From: a virus | Virus record (IMG/VR): IMGVR_UViG_3300031857_016723 | Span: 1-20,230 of that record | Reading direction: 5' to 3' (one strand) | Length of the DNA stretch: 20,230 nucleotides | In this document: positions 1 to 6,325 of the stretch, in pieces | Numbering within the stretch: the first letter of the stretch is position 1 | Layout of the letters: every line of letters begins with the position of its first letter | Made by a program: the position numbers and the translations under genes | Notes under the pieces: generated by a model | The model's database searches: none | Told to the model about the DNA's origin: nothing | What the model saw: only the letters and a program-made list of their open reading frames with translations

Positions 1-90
1 GTGGACTTACTTGTGCCGGTTGAGGTGATGATGGACTTACTTGTGCCGGTTGAGGTGATGATGGACTTACTTGTGCCGGTTGAGGTGATG
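1..90. repeat. 30-bp perfect tandem repeat, three copies, cut by window edge
   Basis: Three consecutive 30-base units (1-30, 31-60, 61-90) are identical except for the first base of the first unit. A fourth unit decays after a few bases at 91. The period is a multiple of three and lies inside the minus-strand gene, where each unit encodes SSPQPAQVSP. The array may continue left of the window. There is no spacer between units, so it is not a CRISPR array. Confidence 0.97.
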
Positions 91-505
91 ATTGACTTAA
101 TCCTCTCAAAATTTTTGAGATTTGAGACCAAACCGTTTCTTCATCAATATCCCCATCCAAATCTGAATATAAATCAGTTCCATAAGTTGTTTTGTAATTT
201 TTAACAGCACTACAAAACGTATTAAAATCCTTAGTGGCGGTTAATGCCCCAAAGATAGAGTCTTCATCTGTTCCCAGACCTTGTACTGCTTTATAAATTC
301 TATCAACAATTTCATTTGTATTGTTGGGTGATTGTCTGGAGTTTCCACAAGAATCAAAAAATTGTCTAACCGCCTTTTGAGAACTACCTGACAGTATGTT
401 AGACCAAGGGTCTATTTGTTCACTAATCACATTTTTTTTACCTGAGTGCATCTCAAGGATTCTGTTTTTTTCTTCTTGAGAGATGTTATTAAATAAATTT
501 TTCAT
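1..505 (-). CDS. Annexin-repeat-like protein with Pro/Ser/Gln tandem repeat, C-terminus beyond window
   Basis: Read on the minus strand from ATG at 505-503, this gives 168 codons without a stop and runs off the left edge. Residues 1-30 form a charged helical leader (SQEEKNRILEMH, then ISEQ at 27-30). Residues about 62-134 resemble a single annexin repeat. GLGTDED at 76-82 matches the annexin type II calcium loop, an IFGALT helix follows, and YGTDLYSDLDGDI at 108-120 matches the annexin YGxDLxxDLxxE segment. Asp118 and Asp120 lie at the distance where annexins place the distal acidic ligand. From residue 139 onward SSPQPAQVSP repeats perfectly and continues to the window edge, which looks like a flexible linker to an unseen C-terminal domain. 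ATATTTAT lies 15 nt upstream of the start. I infer a virion or lysis-associated protein. The fold match is by motif only and calcium binding is untested. Confidence 0.85.
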   Translation of the reverse strand, partial: MKNLFNNISQEEKNRILEMHSGKKNVISEQIDPWSNILSGSSQKAVRQFFDSCGNSRQSPNNTNEIVDRIYKAVQGLGTDEDSIFGALTATKDFNTFCSAVKNYKTTYGTDLYSDLDGDIDEETVWSQISKILRGLSQSSPQPAQVSPSSPQPAQVSPSSPQPAQVSP

Positions 506-520
506 ACTAATATTTTTAAT

Positions 521-528
521 ATAAATAT
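521..528 (-). promoter_or_regulatory. ATATTTAT motif upstream of the annexin-like gene
   Basis: On the minus strand ATATTTAT lies 15 nt before the start codon at 505. The same octamer, in the sense orientation, precedes at least eight other genes in this window. It is probably the -10-like core of a phage promoter class. Confidence 0.5.
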
Positions 529-534
529 CAATAA

Positions 535-556
535 AAAAAACTTCGCGAAGTTTTTT
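535..556. terminator. Perfect 22-bp palindrome with A/T flanks (terminator-like insulator)
   Basis: Six A residues, CTTCGCGAAG, then six T residues form a perfect inverted repeat. It lies between two divergently transcribed genes and upstream of the promoter motif of each, so it does not end either gene. It could stop read-through from either side and insulate the two promoters. The central ten bases can also pair between strands, so a DNA-binding site is an alternative. Confidence 0.5.
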
Positions 557-597
557 AAAATAAATTTTTAAATTTAGTCTTTTCATTGATTTTTTTG

Positions 598-605
598 TAT
601 ATTTG
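598..605 (+). promoter_or_regulatory. TATATTTG, Bacteroidota-type -7 box
   Basis: TATATTTG fits the Bacteroidota -7 consensus TAnnTTTG and lies 38 nt before the start at 644. The bases 19 nt further upstream (TAGT) do not match TTTG well, so only the -7 element is supported. Confidence 0.5.
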
Positions 606-643
606 TAGAAATTATAACTAATTCACCCTTAATAACAATACAT

Positions 644-886
644 ATGATGAAAATATTGACAAATTCAAAGAATTTTAAAGGAATTACTGACGCAGAGTTC
701 AATTGGGTAGTTAAAGTCTTACAATCCTCAACAAAAATCTCTCACATTAACACATCAAACAAATTATTCAATAATTTTTTACAAAAATGGGGTAAAAAAC
801 TAAAAAGTTCTGAAAAATACGCTATGATAGTGAATTTTGTAGAAGAAAAACAGAAAATTAGAGGTAAAATAATGAAAAAATCTTGA
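644..886 (+). CDS. Unknown small basic protein (80 aa)
   Basis: I do not recognise this 80-residue protein. It is lysine-rich, with no transmembrane segment and no cysteine. A predicted helical C-terminal half (about residues 42-78) ends in a basic tail. Two adjacent ATG codons (644 and 647) could both start it; the promoter-like TATATTTG at 598-605 leaves a leader of roughly 35 nt. Nothing is co-directional within 150 bp downstream, so it is probably monocistronic, and a weak AAGTA/TACTT hairpin follows it. Small basic, singly transcribed proteins like this are common among phage early genes, but no function can be assigned. Confidence 0.75.
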   Translation: MMKILTNSKNFKGITDAEFNWVVKVLQSSTKISHINTSNKLFNNFLQKWGKKLKSSEKYAMIVNFVEEKQKIRGKIMKKS

Positions 887-923
887 TTTTTAAGTATTTT
901 ATAAGTACTTTTCTTAATGTTGT

Positions 924-1003
924 ATATTTATTAACACTATCACTCTCATCAGAGAGCCTATATATACAAAAAAGAGGGGTTACATATGTTGACCCCTTTT
1001 TTA
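924..1003 (+). ncRNA. Candidate small RNA: promoter motif, hairpin and terminator without an ORF
   Basis: ATATTTAT at 924-931 (the promoter motif seen before many genes here) is followed by the hairpin CTCTCATCAGAGAG at 942-955 and then by a GC-rich stem with a T run at 971-1003. No plausible ORF lies between. A transcript starting near 936 and ending near 1003 would be about 65-70 nt. The alternative is that the final hairpin is simply a spaced terminator of the preceding gene. Confidence 0.35.
971..1003 (+). terminator. Intrinsic terminator
   Basis: AGGGGT at about 975-980 pairs with ACCCCT at 992-997 around an 11-nt loop. A-rich flanks extend the stem, and seven T residues follow. It ends transcription just before the promoter of the gene at 1046. 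The A-rich left flank could also make it work on the minus strand. Confidence 0.75.
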
Positions 1004-1019
1004 TTTGTCAAAAATGTTG

Positions 1020-1027
1020 TATATTTG
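1020..1027 (+). promoter_or_regulatory. TATATTTG, -7 box for the 1046-2910 operon
   Basis: TATATTTG matches TAnnTTTG and leaves 18 nt before the ATG at 1046. At N19 spacing the upstream tetramer is TTTT (997-1000), three of four against TTTG; it is also the T tract of the preceding terminator. Confidence 0.55.
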
Positions 1028-1045
1028 TAAAAAACACTAAAAATT

Positions 1046-1684
1046 ATGAAAGTTAAGTTTACAGATACGTTTAGTAAGTCCCTTGACCGACTTATTTGGC
1101 ACGAAAGTAAGATTTATAAAACGTATTCTTTGTTTAGATACGACATCCCAAGATTTTTCCGTAATCTTTGGTTGTTTCGTAAGAACTTATGGAACCATAC
1201 TTGGTATAACGGCGATGGTTCAGTTTTACCTTGGGTAAAAACGGCAGTTGATGATATGTCTTGGAGAATTGAGAAATACGGTCTTGAAGTTGATGAAAGT
1301 CGTTTGAAAAAAGTGGCAAAAATGAAGAGACTTTCATATTTGATTGACGTTTGTGTAAAAGACTCATTTATTGAAGAAGCTGAGAAAGAGTTGGGGTTTG
1401 AGTATATTTACACAAATTTTGAGTTTGAGGAAGTTCCTGACAAAACTTTTGACAATCCATTCGGTAAAGATGGTGAAAAACTATATCAGTTAAAGGACAA
1501 CGAAACTCCTGAACAAAAAGAAAGTAATGAAAAACTTCGTAAAAGGTCTCACGAGATTCAAAAAGAGTACTGGGAAGAGCTTTGTCAAATTATTAAAGGA
1601 CCTGACTATGACGCTATGAAAGCGTCTAATGAAGAATGGGATAAATTATATGACGGGTCCGATTTAAGGGCTTGGTGGGATTAA
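1046..1684 (+). CDS. Unknown Trp-rich phage protein (212 aa)
   Basis: This 212-residue protein has an aromatic, basic N-terminal part (about residues 33-62, with repeated FR, LW and W residues) and a long acidic, charged C-terminal part ending in WWD. I associate this aromatic N-terminal pattern with a hypothetical family seen in large phages, but I can name no function. There is no signal peptide, zinc motif or recognisable catalytic signature. It is the first gene of an apparent operon with nusG (12-bp gap) and the metallophosphoesterase, behind a TATATTTG box at 1020-1027. The start is preceded by an A-rich leader instead of a Shine-Dalgarno sequence, as is usual in Bacteroidota. Confidence 0.88.
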   Translation: MKVKFTDTFSKSLDRLIWHESKIYKTYSLFRYDIPRFFRNLWLFRKNLWNHTWYNGDGSVLPWVKTAVDDMSWRIEKYGLEVDESRLKKVAKMKRLSYLIDVCVKDSFIEEAEKELGFEYIYTNFEFEEVPDKTFDNPFGKDGEKLYQLKDNETPEQKESNEKLRKRSHEIQKEYWEELCQIIKGPDYDAMKASNEEWDKLYDGSDLRAWWD

Positions 1685-1696
1685 AAAATAAAAATT

Positions 1697-2218
1697 ATGG
1701 AATGGTATATTGTAAGGTCTCAGGCTAATAGAGAAAGAAAAGTTTCTGAGAGAATTATTAAAGAAGGTGAAAAAGGAGAACTAATTGGTGTAATCGGAAG
1801 AGTTGTTGTACCAACAGAAAAAGTTTTTACTACTAAAGACGGTAAAAAAACTGAAAGGGAAAAAGTTATATTTCCTGGATATGTCTTTGTTGAGACATCC
1901 GCAATAGGTGAATTAAAACAAGTTGTTAGACGAATACAAGGTGCAACTGGACTATTATCGGATAGAGCGGGGAATATACAAGTAGTACCTGATTCTGAGG
2001 TTAATAGAATGATTGGTATCCACGAAGAAAATAAAACTAAATCCTTTAGTGATATCTATAGTATTGGTGATGAAGTTATAGTAACTGACGGACCTTTCAC
2101 ATCATTTAAAGGTAATATTGAATATATTGATAAAGAAAAAGGCAAAGTAAAAGTAAATGTCCTTATCTTTGGCAGACCAACAATTGTTGAATTAGAAGAT
2201 ACCCAAGTAAAAAAATGA
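1697..2218 (+). CDS. nusG: NusG-family transcription elongation/antitermination factor
   Basis: This 173-residue protein has both NusG domains. The NGN domain (about residues 1-108) carries the opening WYIVRSQANRERKVSERI, VVVPTEKV, and the hallmark FPGYVFVE around 55-62. The KOW domain (about 120-173) reads GDEVIVTDGPFTSFKG and ends in the usual VLIFGRPTIVELE strand. Bacterial NusG is about 180 residues, so this copy is complete. NusG binds the RNA polymerase clamp through NGN and contacts Rho or S10 through KOW; specialised paralogues such as RfaH or LoaP act on selected operons. In a phage it would most likely alter the host polymerase's pausing or termination on viral genes (inference). 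It follows 1046-1684 by 12 bp and overlaps the next gene by the ATGA at 2215-2218. Confidence 0.95.
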   Translation: MEWYIVRSQANRERKVSERIIKEGEKGELIGVIGRVVVPTEKVFTTKDGKKTEREKVIFPGYVFVETSAIGELKQVVRRIQGATGLLSDRAGNIQVVPDSEVNRMIGIHEENKTKSFSDIYSIGDEVIVTDGPFTSFKGNIEYIDKEKGKVKVNVLIFGRPTIVELEDTQVKK

Positions 2219-2910
2219 GACTGACACTAATATCAGACACACATAACAAACAAAAGTATATCACTGAAGACTTACCTGGAGGTGATTTGTTACTTCATGG
2301 GGGAGATATATCTTCTATGGGATATAAACACGAGATTCAGGAATTCTGTAAGTGGTTTAATAGTTTGGATAATTACGACAATAAAATTTTTATTGCTGGT
2401 AACCACGATTGGGGGTTTCAAAGGAGACCTGACGAGTCTAAAGAAATTATTAATTCTTATAAATGGATTGATTATCTCCAAGACGAAGAAATTGGATTAC
2501 AAATTGGTGACGGACCTATGGTGAAAATCTATGGGACTCCTTGGCAACCTGAATTCTATAATTGGGCATTTAATTTACCAAGAAACGGATGGGAACTTGA
2601 GCAAAAATGGAATGATATTCCTGTAAATACAGATATTTTGATTACTCACGGACCTGCTCAAGGATATAATGATACTTCAGGACCTCCTTGGAATGAACCT
2701 ATGTTGGGTTGTGAATTATTGGTTAAAAGAATTAAAGAAATCAAACCAAAAATTCACTTGTGTGGTCATATCCATGGCGGTTATGGTTACATGTTTGATG
2801 GTGATACACATTTCATTAACGCTTCAGTGTTAAATGAAAGATATGATTATGTTAATAAACCACTCACGATTGAGTGGGACCCTGTAACAAACTCAATTGA
2901 GTTTTTATAA
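2215..2910 (+). CDS. Calcineurin-like metallophosphoesterase (MPPED/UPF0046-like)
   Basis: The 231-residue protein carries the full set of two-metal phosphoesterase motifs: D8-x-H10 in ISDTHNK, GGD31 in LLHGGDIS, GNH64D in FIAGNHDWG, TH145G in LITHGPAQG, and GH185-x-H187 in CGHIHGG. Motif spacing and length resemble the MPPED1/2 and UPF0046 group, which hydrolyse phosphodiesters or cyclic nucleotides with a dinuclear metal centre. The true substrate cannot be told from sequence; a nucleotide, nucleic acid end or signalling nucleotide is possible. Its ATG overlaps the nusG stop by four bases, so translation is probably coupled. A bidirectional terminator follows the stop directly. Confidence 0.92.
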   Translation: MRLTLISDTHNKQKYITEDLPGGDLLLHGGDISSMGYKHEIQEFCKWFNSLDNYDNKIFIAGNHDWGFQRRPDESKEIINSYKWIDYLQDEEIGLQIGDGPMVKIYGTPWQPEFYNWAFNLPRNGWELEQKWNDIPVNTDILITHGPAQGYNDTSGPPWNEPMLGCELLVKRIKEIKPKIHLCGHIHGGYGYMFDGDTHFINASVLNERYDYVNKPLTIEWDPVTNSIEFL

Positions 2911-2938
2911 AAAAACCCCTCGTAGTGAGGGGTTTTTA
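2910..2938. terminator. Bidirectional intrinsic terminator between convergent genes
   Basis: CCCCTC and GAGGGG pair around a short loop, with five or more A residues on the left and T residues on the right, so a U tract follows the stem on both strands. It lies between the metallophosphoesterase stop and the minus-strand aaRS-like gene stop. Confidence 0.92.
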
Positions 2939-2940
2939 AT

Positions 2941-3798
2941 TTAAAATGGATTTACATCTCCATAATTCATATGTTCTTCATGGTGTTCATCCATAAGTAA
3001 CTGATACGCTCTTGCTAATCTCGTCATACCGATACCACCACCAAATCTCTTAAAAAATTTGTGAGTTAAAAATTCTTCCAATTCGGACTCAACTCTTTCT
3101 TTACCGAACAACTCAAAAAGTTTAGAACAATACTTACCGTCCTCAATGTTGTAGAACATTTCTTTCATTTTTTCTACATCACAACTTCTCTCTGCAGAAC
3201 CAATAGTTTCTTGACCATACAATATAACATCAACTTTATTGTATTTGTCACCTTCACCATCTTTCATATTCCAAAAAGGATTTGTTCTTACGGGGAAATT
3301 TTGAAGAGAAATAACACTACCTTTTTCATTCCACATTTTGGTTTCATGTTCGTTTTCCAAAATCGGAACTCCACCATATTCTTCACAAACATCATCGTAA
3401 TTAACCTCAACAGGTTTGCCAAAACCTAAGAATTCTAATAACTCAGCTTCTAATCTAATAAGTTCTTTTAAACCACCCTTAGATTCAAATTCAAACATCG
3501 GGAAGATTAATTCATGTCTTCCTTCAATAGGATTCTTTTCTTGTCTGTATGATGTTGAAATACAATATACCCCATTCCATTCAGGATTTTTAAGTAATTC
3601 GTACTCTAACCACATTTGTCCTGTTTGGGGTAAGGGCCAAATCTGTCCATTATACTCAAATGTTGCAATTGAGTGGGGATTTTCACATGCTGCCAAGATT
3701 GATAATCTTGACTGTGTTGGAACTTCTTTGAACCCTTTTGATTTGAAGAAGGTTCTTAACTTCGTTACTAACTCGTCGTAAATTTTTGTGTTTTTCAT
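2941..3798 (-). CDS. Class II aminoacyl-tRNA synthetase-like catalytic core (Asn/Asp type), no anticodon-binding domain
   Basis: The 285-residue protein has class II aaRS motif 2 (YRQEKNPIEGRHE followed by FPMFEFE, about residues 88-110) and motif 3 (FGGGIGMTRLARAY near the C-terminus), plus an upstream LPQTGQMWLE segment. The RHE-x(5)-FE form of motif 2 is that of the Asp/Asn/Lys subclass. The protein begins almost directly with the catalytic core; the N-terminal OB-fold that binds the anticodon in AspRS and AsnRS is missing. Stand-alone cores like this include the archaeal AsnRS-related asparagine synthetase, so amide synthesis from aspartate or a modifying role is as likely as tRNA charging. 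I start it at ATG 3798; a TTG at 3810 adds four residues and sits about 8 nt after GGAGG. An intrinsic terminator lies immediately upstream. Confidence 0.88.
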   Translation of the reverse strand: MKNTKIYDELVTKLRTFFKSKGFKEVPTQSRLSILAACENPHSIATFEYNGQIWPLPQTGQMWLEYELLKNPEWNGVYCISTSYRQEKNPIEGRHELIFPMFEFESKGGLKELIRLEAELLEFLGFGKPVEVNYDDVCEEYGGVPILENEHETKMWNEKGSVISLQNFPVRTNPFWNMKDGEGDKYNKVDVILYGQETIGSAERSCDVEKMKEMFYNIEDGKYCSKLFELFGKERVESELEEFLTHKFFKRFGGGIGMTRLARAYQLLMDEHHEEHMNYGDVNPF

Positions 3799-3808
3799 AT
3801 AATTTAGC

Positions 3809-3833
3809 AAAAAAAATCCTCCCGAAGGAGGAT
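3809..3833 (-). terminator. Terminator/attenuator directly upstream of the aaRS-like gene
   Basis: On the minus strand ATCCTCC and GGAGGAT pair around a TTCG tetraloop and are followed by eight T residues. That is a textbook intrinsic terminator. It ends only about 10 nt before the ATG at 3798, leaving no room for a promoter in between. The 3' arm of the stem contains GGAGG. It could terminate a leader transcript, or hide a ribosome-binding site used by the TTG at 3810. Confidence 0.75.
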
Positions 3834-3924
3834 GGTTTATTTATTATTTGGTTTATTATTTTTCATTTTGAAATAAATACGATACTTTTTACAAAAAATA
3901 AAGGATTGTCATGTTTTTTTTAGT

Positions 3925-3967
3925 TTTTGTCAAATAGTCAGTAACAAAAAATAATTATATGACAAAA
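3925..3967. promoter_or_regulatory. Inverted repeat upstream of dnaK (possible operator)
   Basis: TTTTGTCA (3925-3932) is repeated in inverted orientation as TGACAAAA (3960-3967). GTCAGTAA also occurs twice directly (3937-3944 and 3969-3976). The elements lie just upstream of the dnaK -7 box. In such AT-rich DNA this may be chance. Confidence 0.25.
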
Positions 3968-3978
3968 TGTCAGTAAAA

Positions 3979-3986
3979 TAAGTTTG
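3979..3986 (+). promoter_or_regulatory. TAAGTTTG, likely dnaK -7 box
   Basis: TAAGTTTG matches TAnnTTTG and would give a leader of about 75-80 nt before dnaK. No TTTG is found at the expected upstream spacing. Confidence 0.4.
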
Positions 3987-4068
3987 GCACACAATTTAAT
4001 AATTTTATGTTCGGAACTTGATTCCATAAAATAAAAAACATATAATTTAACAAAAACAAAAAAACTAT

Positions 4069-5940
4069 ATGAATAAAATTATAGGTATTGATTTGGGAAC
4101 AACAAATTCTTGCGTAGCAGTAATGGAAAACGGAGAACCTGTTGTGATTACAAACAGTGAAGGAAAAAGAACCACCCCTTCTATTGTTGGTTTTGCAAAT
4201 GGTGGTGAAAGAAAGATTGGAGACCCGGCAAAAAGACAATCGGTAACTAATCCAGATAAAACGGTCTACTCAATTAAGCGTTTTATGGGTGCTAGTTTTG
4301 ATGAAACAAAAACTGAAACAAAACGAGTACCGTATAAGGTGATTAAAGGTGATGGAAACACACCAAGAGTTCAGATTGACGAAAGGAAATATTCTCCACA
4401 AGAAATTTCAGCAATGGTACTTCAGAAAATGAAACAAACCGCTGAAGATTATCTTGGTCAAGAAGTTACTGAAGTAGTGATTACGGTACCCGCTTACTTT
4501 AACGACTCACAACGTCAAGCAACTAAAGAGGCTGGTGAGATTGCAGGATTGAAAGTTCGTCGTATTATCAATGAACCAACCGCTGCGGCATTGGCTTACG
4601 GTCTTGATAAACAATCAAAAGACATGAAGATTGTTGTGTTTGACTGTGGAGGTGGAACACACGATGTATCTGTACTTGAACTTGGTGATGGAGTGTTTGA
4701 AGTTTTATCAACTGACGGAGATACTCACTTGGGAGGGGATGACTTTGACCAAGTGATTATTGACTGGTTGGTAAATGAGTTTAAAGACGAAAACGGATTG
4801 GATTTGTCCAAAGACCCGATGGCTCTTCAAAGACTTCGTGAAGGAGCGGAAAAGGCAAAGATTGAATTGTCATCATCTCCATCAACCGAAATTAATTTAC
4901 CGTATATTATGCCAGTTGATGGGGTACCAAAACACTTGGTAAGAACATTAACAAAGGCTAAGTTTGAACAGTTGGTAGATTCGTTAGTTCAAAGAACAAT
5001 TAAACCTTGCGACTCCGCACTTAAAAACGCAGGTCTTAAACCATCTGACATTGATGAGATTATCTTGGTTGGAGGTTCAACAAGAATTCCCGCAATACAA
5101 GAAGCGGTTAAAAAATTCTTTGGAAAAGACCCATCAAAAGGCGTAAACCCTGACGAAGTAGTTGCATTAGGTGCCGCAATTCAAGGAGGAGTGTTGGCGG
5201 GAGACTCAACAGTTAAAGATGTTTTACTTCTGGATGTAACACCACTTTCATTGGGTATTGAGACAATGGGAGGTGTATTTACAAAACTGATTGATTCTAA
5301 CACAACAATCCCAACCAAAAAATCACAGGTGTTCTCAACTGCGGTGGATAATCAACCTTCAGTTGAAATTCATGTTCTTCAGGGAGAAAGAGCAATGGCG
5401 AAAGATAACCGAACCATCGGTCGTTTTCACCTTGACGGATTACCACCTGCAATGAGAGGTATCCCACAAATTGAAGTTACCTTTGACATTGATGCTAATG
5501 GTATAATCAATGTGTCTGCACTTGACAAAGCAACGAATAAGCAACAAACTATTCGTATTGAATCGTCTTCAGGTTTATCAAAAGATGAAATTGAGAAGAT
5601 GAAAAGAGATGCTGAATTAAATGCTGAAAAAGACAAAAAAGAAAAAGAAGAGGTGGAGATTATCAACCAAGCAGATTCAATGATTTTCCAAACTGAAAAA
5701 TCTATGAATGATTTGGAAGATAAATTGACTGAAAATGACAAAAATGAAATTACATCATCTCTTGAGGAATTAAAAGATTCACACAAATCAAAAGACATTG
5801 AGAAAATCAAATCGTCAATGGAAAAGGTAAATCAAACTTTCCAAAAAATAACTCAAAACTTATATAATCAGTCTACCGAAAGTGGTGGTCAAGATTATGA
5901 AGTTAGTGACGTTGATTTTGAGGAAGTTAAACAAAACTAA
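4069..5940 (+). CDS. dnaK: Hsp70 chaperone DnaK, full length
   Basis: The 623-residue protein has every Hsp70 block. [11 protein letters not shown] opens the ATPase domain (phosphate 1 loop), and [17 protein letters not shown] and [11 protein letters not shown] follow. The phosphate 2 loop is DCGGGTHD at 192-199, then GGDDFD and VGGSTRIP. After the hydrophobic linker [13 protein letters not shown] comes the substrate-binding domain and helical lid, and the C-terminus ends in [10 protein letters not shown]. Bacterial DnaK is about 600-640 residues, so it is complete. It refolds or remodels client proteins in the cytoplasm with DnaJ and GrpE, neither of which is visible here. The phosphate 2 loop differs from the usual DLGGGTFD: Leu is Cys193 and Phe is His198, while Thr197 and Asp199 are kept. 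The FEEVK-type tail and overall identity point to acquisition from a Bacteroidota host. Its own promoter and terminator flank it. Confidence 0.98.
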   Translation: MNKIIGIDLGTTNSCVAVMENGEPVVITNSEGKRTTPSIVGFANGGERKIGDPAKRQSVTNPDKTVYSIKRFMGASFDETKTETKRVPYKVIKGDGNTPRVQIDERKYSPQEISAMVLQKMKQTAEDYLGQEVTEVVITVPAYFNDSQRQATKEAGEIAGLKVRRIINEPTAAALAYGLDKQSKDMKIVVFDCGGGTHDVSVLELGDGVFEVLSTDGDTHLGGDDFDQVIIDWLVNEFKDENGLDLSKDPMALQRLREGAEKAKIELSSSPSTEINLPYIMPVDGVPKHLVRTLTKAKFEQLVDSLVQRTIKPCDSALKNAGLKPSDIDEIILVGGSTRIPAIQEAVKKFFGKDPSKGVNPDEVVALGAAIQGGVLAGDSTVKDVLLLDVTPLSLGIETMGGVFTKLIDSNTTIPTKKSQVFSTAVDNQPSVEIHVLQGERAMAKDNRTIGRFHLDGLPPAMRGIPQIEVTFDIDANGIINVSALDKATNKQQTIRIESSSGLSKDEIEKMKRDAELNAEKDKKEKEEVEIINQADSMIFQTEKSMNDLEDKLTENDKNEITSSLEELKDSHKSKDIEKIKSSMEKVNQTFQKITQNLYNQSTESGGQDYEVSDVDFEEVKQN

Positions 5941-5951
5941 AAAAAGTTATC

Positions 5952-5978
5952 AAAAGTCCCACTTCGGTGGGATTTTTT
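5952..5978 (+). terminator. Intrinsic terminator of dnaK
   Basis: TCCCAC and GTGGGA pair around a TTCG tetraloop (5957-5972), followed by six T residues, starting 12 nt after the dnaK stop. Its T tract runs directly into the next promoter. Confidence 0.92.
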
Positions 5979-5981
5979 GTG

Positions 5982-5989
5982 TATCTTTG
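5982..5989 (+). promoter_or_regulatory. TATCTTTG, -7 box of the 5994-6903 operon
   Basis: TATCTTTG matches TAnnTTTG and ends four bases before the ATG at 5994. Transcription would therefore start at or next to the start codon, giving a leaderless or nearly leaderless mRNA. No TTTG is found 19 nt upstream, where the dnaK terminator stem lies. Confidence 0.55.
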
Positions 5990-5993
5990 TGGT

Positions 5994-6179
5994 ATGTTTA
6001 ACTTTTTAATACTCTGTTTAATAAACACATTTAGTCGTAGATTCTTTGATTACCATGTCAGAGAGGGAAAATACGTTTCATTTGGTAATGAAATTAAACA
6101 ACTATTTGTATGTTTTTTATATAGTATCCCAACCGTTTTATTAATTATGTTTGTAATCACTTTAATTTCAACGATATGA
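5994..6179 (+). CDS. Small membrane protein (61 aa), unknown
   Basis: Starting at ATG 5994, this is a 61-residue protein with two hydrophobic segments (residues 1-13 and about 38-61) flanking a polar, charged middle with FDYHVREGKYVSFG. I chose this start over an in-frame GTG at 5967 because the GTG lies inside the dnaK terminator and upstream of the -7 box at 5982-5989. The stop overlaps the next ATG (ATGA at 6176-6179), so the genes are likely translated together. I do not recognise the family. It may be a small inner-membrane protein such as those phages use for lysis or exclusion, but nothing specific supports either. Confidence 0.65.
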   Translation: MFNFLILCLINTFSRRFFDYHVREGKYVSFGNEIKQLFVCFLYSIPTVLLIMFVITLISTI

Positions 6180-6325
6180 ATAAAGATAAGTATGAAGTAA
6201 GATATGAAGATGAAGACCAAATATCAGTTTGGACTTATGATAAGACTAAATTTAAAAACGGTCCTATTTCAGTTGAGATAATTGACAAGAAAGAGACCCC
6301 AACTAAAAAGAAAAGGAAAACATGA
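6176..6325 (+). CDS. Unknown 49-aa charged protein in overlapping operon
   Basis: A 49-codon frame links the membrane protein and the HAD gene by ATGA overlaps at both ends (6176-6179 and 6322-6325). It begins MNKDKYEVRYEDEDQ, has an acidic N-terminal half with a tryptophan, and ends in a very basic TPTKKKRKT tail. I find no known domain. The main support is the precise four-base overlap on both sides, which would be unlikely if it were not translated. It could be a nucleic-acid-binding or adaptor peptide for its neighbours, but that is only suggested by charge. Confidence 0.75.
   Translation: MNKDKYEVRYEDEDQISVWTYDKTKFKNGPISVEIIDKKETPTKKKRKT

Noticed and set aside
1-90. CRISPR array
   Set aside because: The 30-bp units are directly adjacent with no spacers and lie in frame inside a gene.
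1-204. Plus-strand frame across the tandem repeat
   Set aside because: It is the antisense of the minus-strand annexin-like gene, which has a full domain, a leader and a promoter motif; the plus frame is only repeat translation and random sequence.
3416-3781. Plus-strand 121-codon frame
   Set aside because: It is antisense to the aaRS-like core, whose class II motifs lie on the minus strand.
5427-5810. Minus-strand 127-codon frame inside dnaK
   Set aside because: It is an antisense shadow of a conserved dnaK region, Ser/Phe-rich as expected from reverse-reading Glu/Lys codons.
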